This document shows, piece after piece, positions 36,054 through 49,334 of a DNA stretch of 64,000 bases. The DNA comes from Paramyrothecium sp. XJ0827 (Eukaryota; Ascomycota; Sordariomycetes; Hypocreales; Stachybotryaceae), in NCBI GenBank assembly GCA_020881915.1, contig JAJFPB010000007.1, positions 1,302,001 to 1,366,000 on the forward strand, written 5' to 3'. The notes under the pieces were generated by a model, which worked only from the letters and a program-made list of their open reading frames with translations, made no database searches and had not been told where the DNA came from. Position numbers and translations under genes: made by a program. How positions within the stretch are numbered: the stretch's first letter is position 1; each line of letters starts with the position of its first letter.

Positions 36054-37260
36054 CTACTCCCTGCCCTGCATCCAGGCCATCTCCCTGTTCTTGCGCAGGC
36101 CAGCCGTGCCCGTCGTGGGGAGGTCTCGCTTCTTGAGCTCCTCCTCGATGATCTTCCACCGGCCCAGGGCCACCTCCTTGTCAATGGGCGTGACGCGGCG
36201 GTTGTGCAGGCTCACGTTGGGCAGCTCCTGCAGGTCGCCGCGCTGCTCGAGCGTCTCGACGAGCCTCGTGGGGGCGGGCTGCTTGGCGGCGAGGGTGAGC
36301 AGGTGCTTGACGGTGGTGGCGGCGCCCAGCTTGGCGTCGGGGATGAGGTTGCCGGTAAGCTGATAGAGGCGCTTTCGGAGCTGCGAGGGGAATTTTCTGT
36401 CAGTCGGAACCAAAAGGATTGTGGTCACAGTTTTCACTTACGGCAAACTTCATGGCGTCGTCGAGAACAGCAGTCTTCCACGAGGGGTCCCATGCCTTGA
36501 CGATCTCAGCAGCTTCCTCAGGTGACAGTCGCTCAGTGTACTCGACAGGCCTATCCTTCGTGCGTAGGCTTTTGCGCACGGCTTCGGCGTCGATGCTGAG
36601 CGAGGCTTGGCCGTCGTTGACGGTGATCTCAACTGCCAGCGTTCGATTCAGATCCTTGCGAGAGCCCTCCCGCCAGGTCCTTGTCGCCCAGTCCAGCCGC
36701 TTCTTGTTCTGCTTGAGAGCGAGTGCCTCAACAAGCGCCCTCCGCAGGTACACCTCGATGACATCCTTATCCTCAACCTTTCCTCTACTGGCGAAGCCGT
36801 GGTACTCGCTCTCGGGGCCCCAGTGGCCGGGCTGTTCCCACCAGGTCTTCAAGGGCCCGACATCCTCCAGTTCTTCGAGGCTGGTGGCGGGGATGTAGTT
36901 AGGATCGACGCTGGCGATGTCGCGCTCGACGGTGGCCTCGGTTCGCCTGGGAGGGAAGGCGAGCCGTGTGTTGCGTGCGGCTTTCTGTGTTAGGTCGCCC
37001 GCACGGCGGCTCTCCAGAGCTTCGTTTGGCAGATTGGAGTTCTGCTCCAGCTCCATCCTCTGGGTGTATGGGTCCTCAGGGCCAGGGGCGTCGCCCTTCC
37101 ACAGCTTTCCTCGAACCCATTCTGTGTTGCGGCCAGACGTAGGTGCCGTGGTCGAGAGGGTACGCGTCGCAGCCACGAAAGCTGTGCGGGCAGAGGGCGA
37201 GTTGCATGCAATTGCCGATTGGACGGACCGAAGCCCCGTGAGGGGTGATATTCGAGGCAT
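36054..37260 (-). CDS. mrpl50: Mitochondrial large ribosomal subunit protein mL50 (381 aa)
   Basis: Two exons, 37260-36442 and 36380-36054, with a 61-bp intron. The start is the ATG at 37260; the frame extends upstream only to a TTG. Residues 1-45 are Arg/Ser/Thr-rich and nearly free of acids, a clear mitochondrial presequence. The conserved part crosses the intron: LSPEEAAEIVKAWDPSWK, then LRKRLYQLTGNLIPDAKLG and TTVKHLLTLA, typical of the mL50 family (yeast Mrpl13). It is a structural component of the mitochondrial 54S subunit. The divergent upstream region leads to the gene-poor stretch before the second P450. Confidence 0.88.
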
Positions 37261-39145
37261 TTCGATGGCGTGGTCGGGATGCTGGGCTGGCCAGATTCCT
37301 GGATTCTTGAAGGACGGAAGACTTTCCAGACGGGCTCTTTTTTCGTTGCTCTGGACCGAAATCGTTTTGGCCAATCATGTGCCGCGTCGATTGTGGGGCC
37401 ACATCAGCCATCAACTGTCCAAAAATGGTAAGAATGTCGATAAGTGATAACGTTAAGCAGTGTCGAGTGTTGCACCTCGCGGCATCCTCAATTCTTGTCT
37501 TGGACTCGTCTTTTGTGCCCGGTCCTAGAGAATAGTTGCTGAAATTGTGCTGAGACGCCGGATGATAATTTTTACATGCTTTGAGAGAACTGCATCAGCT
37601 ATGCATCCAGGTTATAAAACTCAGGATCCTCATCACTCAACTCTGGCTTCTTCGAGAGTGTATCTTGAATGCTATCAATAGTTTTGTCGTTGGCGAAGAA
37701 GGTAGAATCCAGAGAAGTAGAATAAGACATAAGCGTAGAGCACACCACTGCGGTGTTGTCTACACTGCGAACTACTAGCTCAGCCGGTCAGGTATATTCC
37801 TTCACACAAGCAGCTTGCCAGTTTTCAGGTAATTTTTCTCCGCATTCTATTCAGTCTCGCTCCACTTGCATTACTCACGGCAATCAGATCAAATCGGTGT
37901 TTATTTGAGCGCTTGGCGGCTTTGGGATGACCTGATACCATCCCTCGGCTGTTACCGCCTGGTTGGCGTCGAGGTTGAAAATCATCGCCTCCTCTTTTTT
38001 GCCATGGGTACAGAGCATCTTCGAGGGAGTCAAAAACAATGGCTGAAATGAACAGACTTTTAAACCAGAAAGTAGAATAATGAAAATGATCTGACGTTAG
38101 TATAAAAGAAGTCCGTCGTGCAAGTCAAGACTTCTAAACATTCATGCATCAGTCGGCTATTCTACCTCTCACCTGGTGAGCCTCAATGAATGATTAAACG
38201 TGAAACAATTATCTGCTACGAAGATGAGAGTTATCTGCTCACAATATCAGACACAAGATCAACAAACATTATGATCAGTGCATCAATCTCAAACAAACAA
38301 AGTCCAGCACACAAAATGTACAACATGCACCTACTGAAGGTCATGCTGGCTACAATATAGAGGTACGTATGAGGCAATGAAGGTTCCATTTTGTTGCCTC
38401 AGTCTTTACATATTCAATCATCAGATGCCCAGCGCTCGCTTTTGGGGCATGTCCTCACTCACCGTTCGTCAGGCCACTAGAACAGAACCTGAACCAGTCC
38501 GAAAGCCGACAGAACTTCACAATATCGACACACTCGATACTGGGTCCAAATTCAACAACTTTGAGCGCGAGACTCAATCGACTGCCTTTTCTTGCAGGGG
38601 CGCCGGCGAGACACCTTCAACTGTTAGTGCAGCTTCGAAATTCAACGCCGCGTAAGAAACAGGTCCCTTGGATGATTTAGCATGAAGTCCTCTCCCAGGC
38701 GAAGACGAAAATGGTTTCTCAAAGATGCGTCCCATGTCATGTGTAGAGCAGGTTGGACGTCTTCAGGCTAACTTTTAGAGCTAACAGACATCCCTCATCA
38801 AACGTGTGGGACAAATTGTTAGTGTTCAGACTGAAAAATGGAATTGCGGCAGACATTCCCCTACTTTTGGCCCCATGACAATGGCTCTAGCGTTTCCAGA
38901 TGAGGGCACTCGGCTGTAGCCGCCAATGATTGGCTCTCACGCAACCCCAAATAGGCAATACAATAAGCAGGACGGTCTGTTTGCATGGGCTCCTTACGCC
39001 CAGTCGAATTAGCTGGTGTTAGTTTGTGGGTATGTAAAATATAAATGCCCACCTGGACTGACAATTTATCAGCTCCAGATCCCTCTTCTGGCATTTCTTA
39101 AACTTGCAGAAAGTCTTGCATCGAAGTGAAGAAACGGGCCTTAAA
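37261..39145. other. Gene-free, A/T-richer stretch
   Basis: 1.9 kb between the mL50 start and the second P450. The composition is noticeably less G/C-rich than the rest, especially 37.5-38.4 kb. No frame has a recognisable product and I see no terminal repeats. It might be an old degraded insertion, but nothing identifies one. Confidence 0.5.
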
Positions 39146-40925
39146 ATGGTATCTCTAGGTGTTGTGCTCGTTCTTACCCCCTTGCTTCTAGTAGGAGGGT
39201 TAGTACTAGACACACTCATTCGGTTGAGGCGGAACTACCAGGCAGCTCGCACCATTGGCGTTCCCATACGGCTGATCCCGATCAGTCCTCTCAACCCATT
39301 TTGGGCGCTCCTAGACAGAAAAGTACTGTCTTTCTTGAGACGCCTACCTTTTGGTGACAATAGCTTCACCAGGTACAACTGGCGAGGATGGGAAGTCAAG
39401 GACAGGTTTCGATCGCATATGCAGATGGGAGATATCTGGGTCTTGGTGACGCCTTTCAAGAATTGGATTTACATCAACGACCCTGAGGCGCTTACGTCTG
39501 TGTTTCGGAGAGGGTCGGACTTTACTCGTCCCGCGTTCATCAATGGTTTGTGCCAGACTGGCGTCAGAGCGAAGAGGTACTAACAGGACAATGTAGAGAT
39601 GCTCGAAGTCTTTGGCCCCAACATAGCCACGGTAAGTCCTGCGCTCCGTCTACATTTCCATACGGGATGGCTGATGACTTTCCCTTCAGGCCGAGGGCAT
39701 ACGGTGGCGGAAGCAGCGCAAGGTGGCAACACGCTGCTTCAACGAGCAAAACAACGCGCTCGTGTGGTCTGAATCTGCTACCTTGGCTACAGACATGCTG
39801 GCCTACTGGACTTCAAAGGGCTCCGTCACCTCTACTGCCGATGACCTGCGGACACTCTCGCTTTCCGTCCTGACCGCTGCCGGCTTCGGTGAATCTTTCA
39901 AGTTCCAGGGCCACGACGAGCGGAAGCAGCTTACCGACTCATCGAGCAATTACAAGGAGTCCTTGCAGACGGTGCTGGAAAATCTTGTCCTCATCCTTGG
40001 GCTGGGCACCAACTTCCTCAGCAAACCTTGGCTTCCGACCAAGTTCCGCAAGGTCCACGACGCGTGCGTCTCGTTCCAGGCACACATGACTGACGTATAC
40101 GAGAGGGAGAAACAGCTCTTCCAACAAGGGCGGGAAAGCGGTTCCAGTCTCATGGCGTTGTTGATTAGAGCCTCGCAGGATGAGGACCAGAGCGAAGGCG
40201 GCCTTACCGAGAAGGAAATCTATGGCAACATGTTCACGTTCAACTTTGCCGGTCACGACACGACGGCCCACACATTCACATTTGCCATGTTCTTCCTTGC
40301 CGCACATCCCGAAGTCCAAGACTGGCTCTCACAGGAGATCCGCGCCGTCCTGGGCGATCGCCCTCCAAGCCAATGGGACTATCGTGCCAATTTTCATCGC
40401 CTCAAACGGTGCTTATCTGTCATGTATGAGACAATTCGCCTATATACCGTAGTTCCTACCATCAAATGGACCGGAGACCAACCGCAGCCGATCCAGGTCG
40501 GCGGGAAGTCGTTTGTCCTCCCACCGAATAGCATGATCGCCCCAAGCTATGGTTCCGTTCAGACTGATCCGAGATTTTGGGGTCCTCACTCACTTGACTG
40601 GCGGCCCTCTCGTTGGATCAAGACAGCCGCAACTGAAGGTGGCGAGGAGGAATTCAGCATGCCTGTGCGGGGTGCTTTCGTGGGTTGGTCTGAGGGCAAT
40701 CGGGATTGCCCGGGCAGGAAGTTCTCCCAGGTTGAGTTCGTTGCCACGATGGCGGTGCTCTTCCGGGACTGGCGAGTGGATCCGGTGCAGAACGAGGGCG
40801 AGTCTCTGGATGCTGCAAGGCAGAGAGCCCTCAACGCTGTGAGCAATGACTCGGGCTACGTCTTGTTGCTCCAGTTACTGCATCCTGAGCGGGTGCCTTT
40901 GATATGGAGCAAAAGACAGACATAG
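39146..40925 (+). CDS. Cytochrome P450 (556 aa)
   Basis: Three exons: 39146-39545, 39597-39631 (35 nt) and 39690-40925. An N-terminal anchor (about residues 3-23) precedes the fold. The I-helix is FAGHDTTAHTF, the ExxR reads YETIRLY, the K'-helix region is DWRPSRWI, and the heme loop is GWSEGNRDCPGRKF with the Cys ligand; a Trp replaces the usual first Phe, a variant common among fungal P450s. The EMLEVFGPNIAT microexon supplies the C-helix lead-in before the WRKQRK basic patch. The reaction is unknown. It stands beside a DUF4419 gene with no other pathway enzymes adjacent, so it may be a stand-alone detoxification or modifying enzyme. Confidence 0.93.
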
Positions 40926-41444
40926 CATGGCAATGTACTCTTCCACTAGCTCTACAAAAAACTCGTGGTGATATTGACAGCTTTAGAACGACAATAGAAA
41001 AACATTTGGCTGTCCTAGAGCTTAGTGTTGCTCCAGATTAACGGCCACGTCCAAAGAAAATCCAAACCTCCCCATGCAAGGACATACAAGTTGAGAGAGT
41101 CACGGGATATTCAAATTCTAAAGGTTATCACATGCATGTTCAAGCTGAATTTGCCTTAGAATCTATGGGCTAGGCCTTAGGTCTTTACGGGCAAGGTCCG
41201 TCCGGTTACTATTATCGATGGAGCCTAATTAAGTTTTCGATTTATTGTTCGAGATTCACGCTGCCATAGGAAACTCAAAAGATGTGTCGTACCGATCACA
41301 ACTCTACTGCCTGGCACATGTGTCGGTCGTGCAATGATATATAAAAGCTGTGGCTTTCCAAACCTTTCTCAGGAGATCTCCATCTCCATCTCAATCCTTT
41401 CTTGAGTGTCCTCTTTCTATTCCCCTTCGAGAAATCACATCAAC
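40926..41444. other. Intergenic with the DUF4419 promoter
   Basis: 519 bp between P450 and DUF4419 genes on the same strand. It contains the TATA box listed below; nothing else recognised. Confidence 0.6.
41338..41346 (+). promoter_or_regulatory. TATA box upstream of the DUF4419 gene
   Basis: TATATAAAA about 100 bp before the ATG, followed by a C/T-rich leader. Confidence 0.6.
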
Positions 41445-42665
41445 ATGCCAGTCACTTTGACTGCCCCGAAACACCCAGTCACAAGCTGGAAGGGGCCAAA
41501 GGCCACCATATCTCCAGAGCACCTCTTTCAGGCGTCATGCCACGTAGAATACTCAAAGAGCCAAGGAGTATTTCAAAGCTCCCTGGATTCTCAAATGGTA
41601 GAGGAAAGACACATCTCACCGTCAAGGAATGGCTTTGTGTACGCCGCATATCATGCTTACTGCAACCACCATCATCTGACCATCCGACCTGACGACTTGT
41701 GGCTTGCCATCATTACGCAACTAGGCTTCTACATCAACGCCAACGCCGAGAAATTGCGCTCCTATTTCGTGTCGCACAAGGGCCAAATGGCACTCGAACT
41801 TGTCGCACCAGCACCTCCGAGCCACGTCGACTATGGTCATCTAGCTGAGAAGTTCGCGCAACTTATTAGCGAGAACGTCAAAGATCCGAAGCTAGGAGCT
41901 TGGGTCCAGCCTTCTTTCTCTACAACCACCGATACGGATCGCGTGGTGGCGAGTGTGCTCTTCATGGGAATGGTGCAAAAGTACTTCTCATACAAAAGCA
42001 AAACATCATGTGGCATTCCCGTCGTTACGGTGCTTGGGGAAGTTTCGGACTGGAAGGATATGCTGCGCCGCCTGGATAGGCTCAAACAACTAGGCAAGGA
42101 ACCAGAAACTTTCGCGGACATGTTACGACCAATTTTGAGACACATCATTCTCTCCTTCCAGGAGCCTTCGAGTCCCGAGGTCATTGAATTTTGGCAAAAG
42201 ATCGTGAGTCGCCATGCTTTGGGCAGTGGTAAAGGTAGTGCGATTACCGGCTGGTTGGGCGTGTTCTGCTTCTGGACCGCCGAAGGGAAGACTCTGCCAC
42301 TGCCCCATAATCGGATCCATACTGTCCTAGATGGCGAGGTTTACCCTCGGGTTGATCCCGACACCGAGATACCGGTGGGCTTCGCCTCGGTTCCGCTCAC
42401 ACTCGAAGACGCCAAAGGCAATTGTTGCGAATGTACCATGACGGCAGGATTTATTGGTATCGAAGCCTCTTCAGTCGGCTTCGAGAGCACAGAATCAGAC
42501 GATGAGGGCACGGATGGGGACGACAAGAGCACAGGAGCCGACGCCAGGAACACAGAAGAAGAAGTGCCGATGTATGAGTCGGAGTTAGCGATAATCCGGC
42601 CTGTGTCAGGTTGGTTCATTTCTAAGGACAAAGTACAAGGGGGAAAGGAGGGGAGTTCGGATTAG
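41445..42665 (+). CDS. DUF4419 protein (406 aa)
   Basis: A single exon. The start is the ATG at 41445; the frame is open upstream but starts there with GTG. The N-terminal two thirds match DUF4419: NGFVYAAYHAYCNHHHLTIRPDD, LWLAIITQLGFYINANAEKLR and FVSHKGQMAL, then a long helical part and ITGWLGVFCFW. The tail (about residues 345-385) is acidic and low-complexity (ESDDEGTDGDDKS), followed by ELAIIRPVSGWFISKD. DUF4419 proteins are common and multicopy in fungi; the biochemical role is not established. No signal peptide or membrane segment. Confidence 0.88.
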   Translation: MPVTLTAPKHPVTSWKGPKATISPEHLFQASCHVEYSKSQGVFQSSLDSQMVEERHISPSRNGFVYAAYHAYCNHHHLTIRPDDLWLAIITQLGFYINANAEKLRSYFVSHKGQMALELVAPAPPSHVDYGHLAEKFAQLISENVKDPKLGAWVQPSFSTTTDTDRVVASVLFMGMVQKYFSYKSKTSCGIPVVTVLGEVSDWKDMLRRLDRLKQLGKEPETFADMLRPILRHIILSFQEPSSPEVIEFWQKIVSRHALGSGKGSAITGWLGVFCFWTAEGKTLPLPHNRIHTVLDGEVYPRVDPDTEIPVGFASVPLTLEDAKGNCCECTMTAGFIGIEASSVGFESTESDDEGTDGDDKSTGADARNTEEEVPMYESELAIIRPVSGWFISKDKVQGGKEGSSD

Positions 42666-43150
42666 GGAAAGGGATGTTCATTGCCATGTCTTGTCCAAGT
42701 CTAGTTGAAGGATAAAGTCATGTTTGGGTGGCTTTTGGGCGTACAAGTTTTGATAATTCATAGAATGTTCATTTGTGGTTCAAGCTTCTATTACCTTGAA
42801 AGGCTCCTTTTTCAGTGCTTTAGGTCATCTTTTCACTATTAGGTCAAGCGACTGGGGTATTCAAGTATCGGCATCCTTTGAGACATTGATCGTGATGATT
42901 TAAACAGGAATTCCTGAGCGTTACGAGATAGGTAGTCTGCCAACCCAGCCACAGTGCCAGTGGCTAGTTCAGCGCCAAGCCACAAGGATGCCGGCCCAGC
43001 CCAGCCTAGCCTAGCCTAGCACACCCCTGGCTTCTCAAACGATGCCAGGTATTACGGTAGGTAGGTACGTCGGCAGCTGGTATCTTATCACGGGCCTCCG
43101 CTGCACCACGTCAATCCTCCACCTTGCGACAGTTAAGCACAACAACCGGC
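42666..43150. other. Intergenic with pentamer repeats
   Basis: 485 bp between two plus-strand genes; contains the CCAGC/CTAGC repeat at 42996-43020 and TAGGTAGGTA-like sequence near 43060. No gene seen. Confidence 0.6.
42996..43020. repeat. Pentamer repeat (CCAGC x2, CTAGC x3)
   Basis: Five consecutive pentamers in the promoter of the Cys-rich membrane protein gene. Confidence 0.7.
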
Positions 43151-43714
43151 ATGGCCACGATGGCACGAATACCCCTCCTTCTGCTCCTGCTGGGCGCCCT
43201 CCTCATAGGCGTAGCATCAGCTGGTGCGCTCAACCCCCAGAACCAACCCTTCCATCCCCTTCAATGACCAGACTTCCGCTAATCAAGGCGTTGGCAAACA
43301 GGCGCCCCGACCTTCTGCAAATGCACCTGCTTCAAGAACAGCACCATCATCCCCCTCGGCGCGGCGCATCAATCCGAGCGCTCCGGCGCGCCCCCGCCTC
43401 TCCTCCTCGACCGCTTCCTCCACGGGCCCGGCGACGACCAGCGCCGCTCGGCGTCCACGTCGTGCTCCGAGTGCACCAAGTCGTTCTGCCTCAGCCAGGG
43501 CATCGACTTCTGCAAGGAGGCCAAGGAGGACGACGTCACCACCATGTGCTTCCAGCGCGACTCCAACAAGGACAAGATCATCGTCTGGGGCTTCATCTTC
43601 GGCACCGTGGGCCTGCTGGGCTGGGCCGCCTTCAAGCGCGTGAAGCAGTGGAGGCAGGAGAGCACGTTGCGGCGGCAGGATGTCAATTACGCCCCGTTGT
43701 CCGGTAGTCGGTAG
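43151..43714 (+). CDS. Cys-rich single-pass membrane protein (161 aa)
   Basis: Two exons, 43151-43223 and 43302-43714, with a 78-bp intron. The ATG at 43160 is an alternative start, three codons in. A signal peptide (MARIPLLLLLLGALLIGVASA) is followed by a luminal or extracellular domain rich in Cys: PTFCKCTCFKNSTIIPLG with one sequon, then SCSECTKSFCLSQGIDFC and TTMCFQRDSNKDK. One membrane helix (IIVWGFIFGTVGLLGWAAF) and a basic cytosolic tail with RVKQWRQ complete it. The topology is type I. The sequence looks conserved but I cannot name the family. The correct frame is not the longest frame here, because G/C-rich shadow frames are longer. Confidence 0.82.
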
Positions 43715-44137
43715 TTGTTACAGTCTACCTGTGTCCGTTCTTGGGTCAGATCAACCCATTTTTCTATCTAAGGTCGCCGCTCCAAAATGGGTGGTGCCTT
43801 CACACTGCGCTCGGCGTCATGGAGTTACATGTTGGACTTTATCATGTCACATAAATACGGTAGCTGGTTGTAGGCGGTTCTCGGGGAGAGCCCGCACGTT
43901 GGCAACAAAGATATCAGCATCTTGTTTCGTCTATCAATTGACATAAATTCCCTTGTTTTAATTCCCCCAACCTCAAAAAAGACGCCAATTTTCTTTCTCT
44001 CCATCTGAGAGGACCCCGGCATCCCGCCTGGGGTGTGTCCATCCGTCCCTGCTTGTCCTGGTCCTAGTCCAATGAAACAAAAATTCTCACGCTTTTTTCA
44101 ATTTAGCGACGTATTCCAGATTATGTCCCACAAAAGC
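43715..44137. other. 3' intergenic between convergent genes
   Basis: 423 bp between the Cys-rich membrane protein and DAHP synthase stop codons. No gene seen. Confidence 0.6.
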
Positions 44138-45633
<1,496 letters not shown>

Positions 45634-46066
45634 TGCTGAAGCTGGAACAAGAAAATACGAAGCAATCGATTGGAAGGGGTGTGTGTGAGTGAGTGAATGA
45701 GGCTTGCTGCCGGGCCCCGAGTTATGTTTGTTATTCGCCTTGTCTGGAGTCTGGAAGAAGGGGGGGTGGTTTGTTGTGGTTTAAACAAGCCAAGCACCCG
45801 TACACACCAAGAAAAAAGTTCCCGTGGTCGGAGGAGGGATGGGGATTGGGGATTGGCGGGGAGGGAAGATATGATCCGTGATGCAACAAGGAATAATAAG
45901 CTGCAGCTTGCCGCCGACGTGAGGCTGTTGGATTGCTTCGGTTTGATTTGATTTGATCTGTTCCAAACAACAAAACAAAAAGGTAAAGGACGTTTGTAGC
46001 TAGCTCTTGTCGAAGTAAGGCAAGATGGGCAGAGGAGAGAAGAGGGAGCTTTCCTAGTAGATATTC

Positions 46067-46073
46067 TGAGTCA
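46067..46073. promoter_or_regulatory. TGAGTCA, candidate GCN4/CPC1 binding site for DAHP synthase
   Basis: Exact 7-bp GCN4-type element (TGACTCA on the minus strand), 434 bp upstream of the ATG of an amino-acid biosynthesis gene. Cross-pathway control of DAHP synthase genes by this factor is established in fungi. Confidence 0.55.
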
Positions 46074-47673
46074 CAAATTCGATTGAATGACAGACAAGCT
46101 TAGCTTGACTTTACCGGTACTCTCGTCCTGTCCTGCACCTCACCTCACCTTAGGTTACTACCTACTACTTTTACCTCACCAAGCCTACCTAGTACCTGAC
46201 CTTGCCTTGGGACTACCGGTACCCACCCTAAAAGTTGTGCAGAAAAGCCAGAGAGAAAAGAGATCAAAGACATGTGGGTTTGTTCGAATCGGAGCGGCGT
46301 CGGAGGATCCCACACCGTCTCCATTTGGTCTCAGCGCTCCTGGGTCCACGGGCGGCGCTTCCGGCCAATATCCATCATCCCAACGGGAGGCAACATGCTC
46401 TGGGAGGGTGGGAGACGTACGATTATTGTTTTTTTTAGGTTGCCGTGTGCAGAAATCTTCGTTCCCGTCCATTTGCTTATTTACTTACGGGCCGTCGCTA
46501 TCCCTTGTTCCTCAGGACTGAATTGGCAGACCGCAGCTTGCACGTGTCGACCCGTGTTTGCGGGTTGTTACACGGCTCCGCCCGCCGGAGCTGTGTGGTC
46601 AATTTTGCCTGCCCTTCCAAAAGAGAGACTCGCCAGCCAGCCAGGGCAGGAAAAAAAATTCAAAAAAATTACGGGACATCGCCACTTTCGGGGACCGGCG
46701 TCGAATGACGTACAGGGCCCCAATGCCCGGGCTGGCTCGGTCAGATACTGTTTTCCTTCAGGGATTTACTATGGAGCCCGCCAAGCGGCAGTGGACTGTG
46801 CGTTTGCATTCACAAGGTCGAAATAAACTACGCAAACCGCATGATTCCGCAAACCGTGAAGAAAATTGGAACTTTGTCCTATGGTGGAATTGCTATTTGT
46901 GAGCAGCCAGCCCTATTGTGAGACACCCGCGAGCAGCACGCAAGAGGGCTCGCTGTTTAGGCATCGTAGGCGTGTAGACACGTCCATGCTTCCGAGTCAT
47001 GGGTTGTGGAACATACCGTTTAACGACACTAATTGATTGTGGTGGAATGAAGGTAAATTGGGTGTGGAGGGGTGAAGCCGAAAGCTATGAGGAAGTCGTT
47101 TGCATCCACCACTACAGGCGGTACCTACCCTATACATTGTTCGACTCTGAGGCTATTCGCGATCAAACCATACCAATGATGTCAGACCTGAGCAGACACG
47201 TTCCAATTGCCTCCCGTCTGTTAGATCTTGTGATACAACAAGAAGTCTTACCAAAGAAATGCTCGATCTCGAGCAACGGGACCATTCTGTGCGGGCATCG
47301 TCGGTCTGACAGATAGATCGGTAGTCCCTCGAAGACGCACTTTTGTCCCGTGATCACGCGTATGGAACGCAGCAATTACCACACTGGCACATCAACCCGG
47401 CAACACTTTTCACATTTCTAACCCGCACGAAGTCTCAGATGCCTACCCAGCGCCGCAACAAGCTCATGAGAAACGCGAGGAAGAGACAATGTCGATGGGA
47501 AGGAAGCAAGTGAAATTACCCCGTTACCACGGGTCTACCGTAGTCTCTTCAAACAATTGGCCTTTTTCCCTTGCTGGCTGTCCAGGGAACCGGACCGCTT
47601 GGTTCGTGCGGATGAAGCAGTTCTGAAACCTAGCCTTTGGAGAGGAGGGAAAAGCTCGAGCTCAATGATCGCC

Positions 47674-47690
47674 CACGCACGCACGCACGC
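47674..47690. repeat. CACG tetranucleotide repeat x4
   Basis: Short perfect repeat in the long divergent region. Confidence 0.7.
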
Positions 47691-49334
47691 GCATGTGCGA
47701 TGCAGCGAAATTAATTAACCCCCCAAAAACCTCCGAGGGCGATCCCCCAAAGCCATGTTGATGGGACAGGACCGTCGCCAATGCACCGCTACCTTACCTT
47801 GTGATAAGCGGAATCGCCAGCCACTCTACCGGGATCCGTAACGGGGCCGCCCGGCAGTGGCAGTAAGCCTCCAGCCCATTTCCTCACCCAAATCCGCCTA
47901 AGGCGACGCCGTGGCAAGCTTCTGGGACGAGGCTGCGGCGATGGAAGACATGTGGCCTCCTAGGGTAAACAATAGACAGGCGGTCCTCAATTGTTCTGCC
48001 CCTTGCTCTGCGCTGCTTCCTGGGAGCCGGGGGAAACAAAGATGGAGCAGAATGAGAGGGTCGAAAAGGTCCGACGGTAGACCCCTGTCCTGTATCATGT
48101 GGCGATACCGTAGTTTGGCATCGTTGTAGGGAGAATGGACGGCGCACGGCACGCTCGACACCAGCTGCTGGTAAGATCAGGTTGTTTCCATCTGTTCCCA
48201 TGTGATGCTGGAAGTGCGACATCTCGACTTTGAGTTCATCCACGGTACTTGTGAAAGCCTACCTTACCTTACACATTTCCTCTTTGTTCACCCGGGCCGG
48301 TGCTAGTCGAGGCGAGGGACATTTGTAGGATCCCGTACTCGGTATAGACTACAGTACAGAGTACCGTAGGCACTTACAACTAGACTATAGGAGACTACCC
48401 TACCTTACGGTAATAGGTGTAGCCGGAGATAGCAAGGCCACCAGAACCTCCCAGGTTCTCTCTCTCCTCCCCCGCCCCATCGTCGAGGCTCACGATTCGC
48501 TTCCCACCACGTCTGCTGGACCCCTGCAAACGGCCCCCCCCCCAAGACCCCCAAAAAGTCCAAGTCCGACTCCAAGAAACCGGCCACCAACCACCAAACA
48601 ACCAACCACCCTCGCGCCCGCAAACCCCGGCAGACCGCAGCCTCCGGAGTGCATGTGCTGCGTGCTGTGTGCATGGGTGCGCCGCCCGCCTTCGTATCCC
48701 AGACGCATTTTCCCTTGTTCTTTTCCTTCCACCGTGCTTCTTGACTCTGGTGGAAAAGCAAACCCACAATTGATTCACAGTCCGTCCGCATCCAGCAGCA
48801 GCCTTGTCCTCCATCACATGTTGCCTTTCCTTTCATCCTCTTTCGTCCATCTCGCCTCGTAACCTTCGCGCCCAAAACACTCCCGTCAAGCGATCGTCTT
48901 ACATTTCTTAGTACGGGGTATCCTTAGCTCGCGGCTGCATCCGCAACCTGAGGTGCTCAGCGTTGTAAGCCCGGCACAGCCAAGCCAAGCCGAGCCGAGG
49001 GGTCCTTGTTCCACCGTCTGGACGTCGTCCCCTCACCATCACGCCGACTACGGTCTGGGCTGTGTCGCTCCATCTCAGCCTCCCACCCCCCTCAAGCATA
49101 GCATTACTCGTCAGCTTCCTTATCTCTTAATTCTAGCTGAGCGAGGAAGCCGAGGAGAGGTCCCTAGACGCTCGCTCTCGCTTTTTCCTGCACGCCGTGA
49201 GGAGCTCGTTCGTTCGCTGCTCCAAACCCTCAACTTATTAAGCAGTGCCTCCGCCCACATCTTTTTGTCTTACCGTGCGGACATCGGCCCATTCTCCGTG
49301 AGAAGCACCCGCGACCTTCTGGAACCGGGCCATC

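Larger units (their letters stand above)
45634..49334. other. Long divergent gene-free region
   Basis: 3.7 kb between DAHP synthase (minus) and the polyQ-containing gene (plus). It contains TACCT/CCTTA-rich tracts (about 46134-46200, 47793-47803, 48258-48272, 48397-48411), a CACG microsatellite (47674-47690), a C10 run (48534-48543) and C/T-rich leader sequence before 49335. Overlapping frames at 48395-48875 (minus) look like low-complexity shadows. Confidence 0.5.

Noticed and set aside
46999..47316. 105-residue plus-strand frame
   Set aside because: No homology-like motif, weak codon bias and no splice extension; in a gene-poor region where such frames are expected by chance.
48395..48875. 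Overlapping minus-strand Gly/Trp-rich frames
   Set aside because: Three overlapping frames of simple-sequence origin around a C10 run in a C/T-rich leader; none has a domain.
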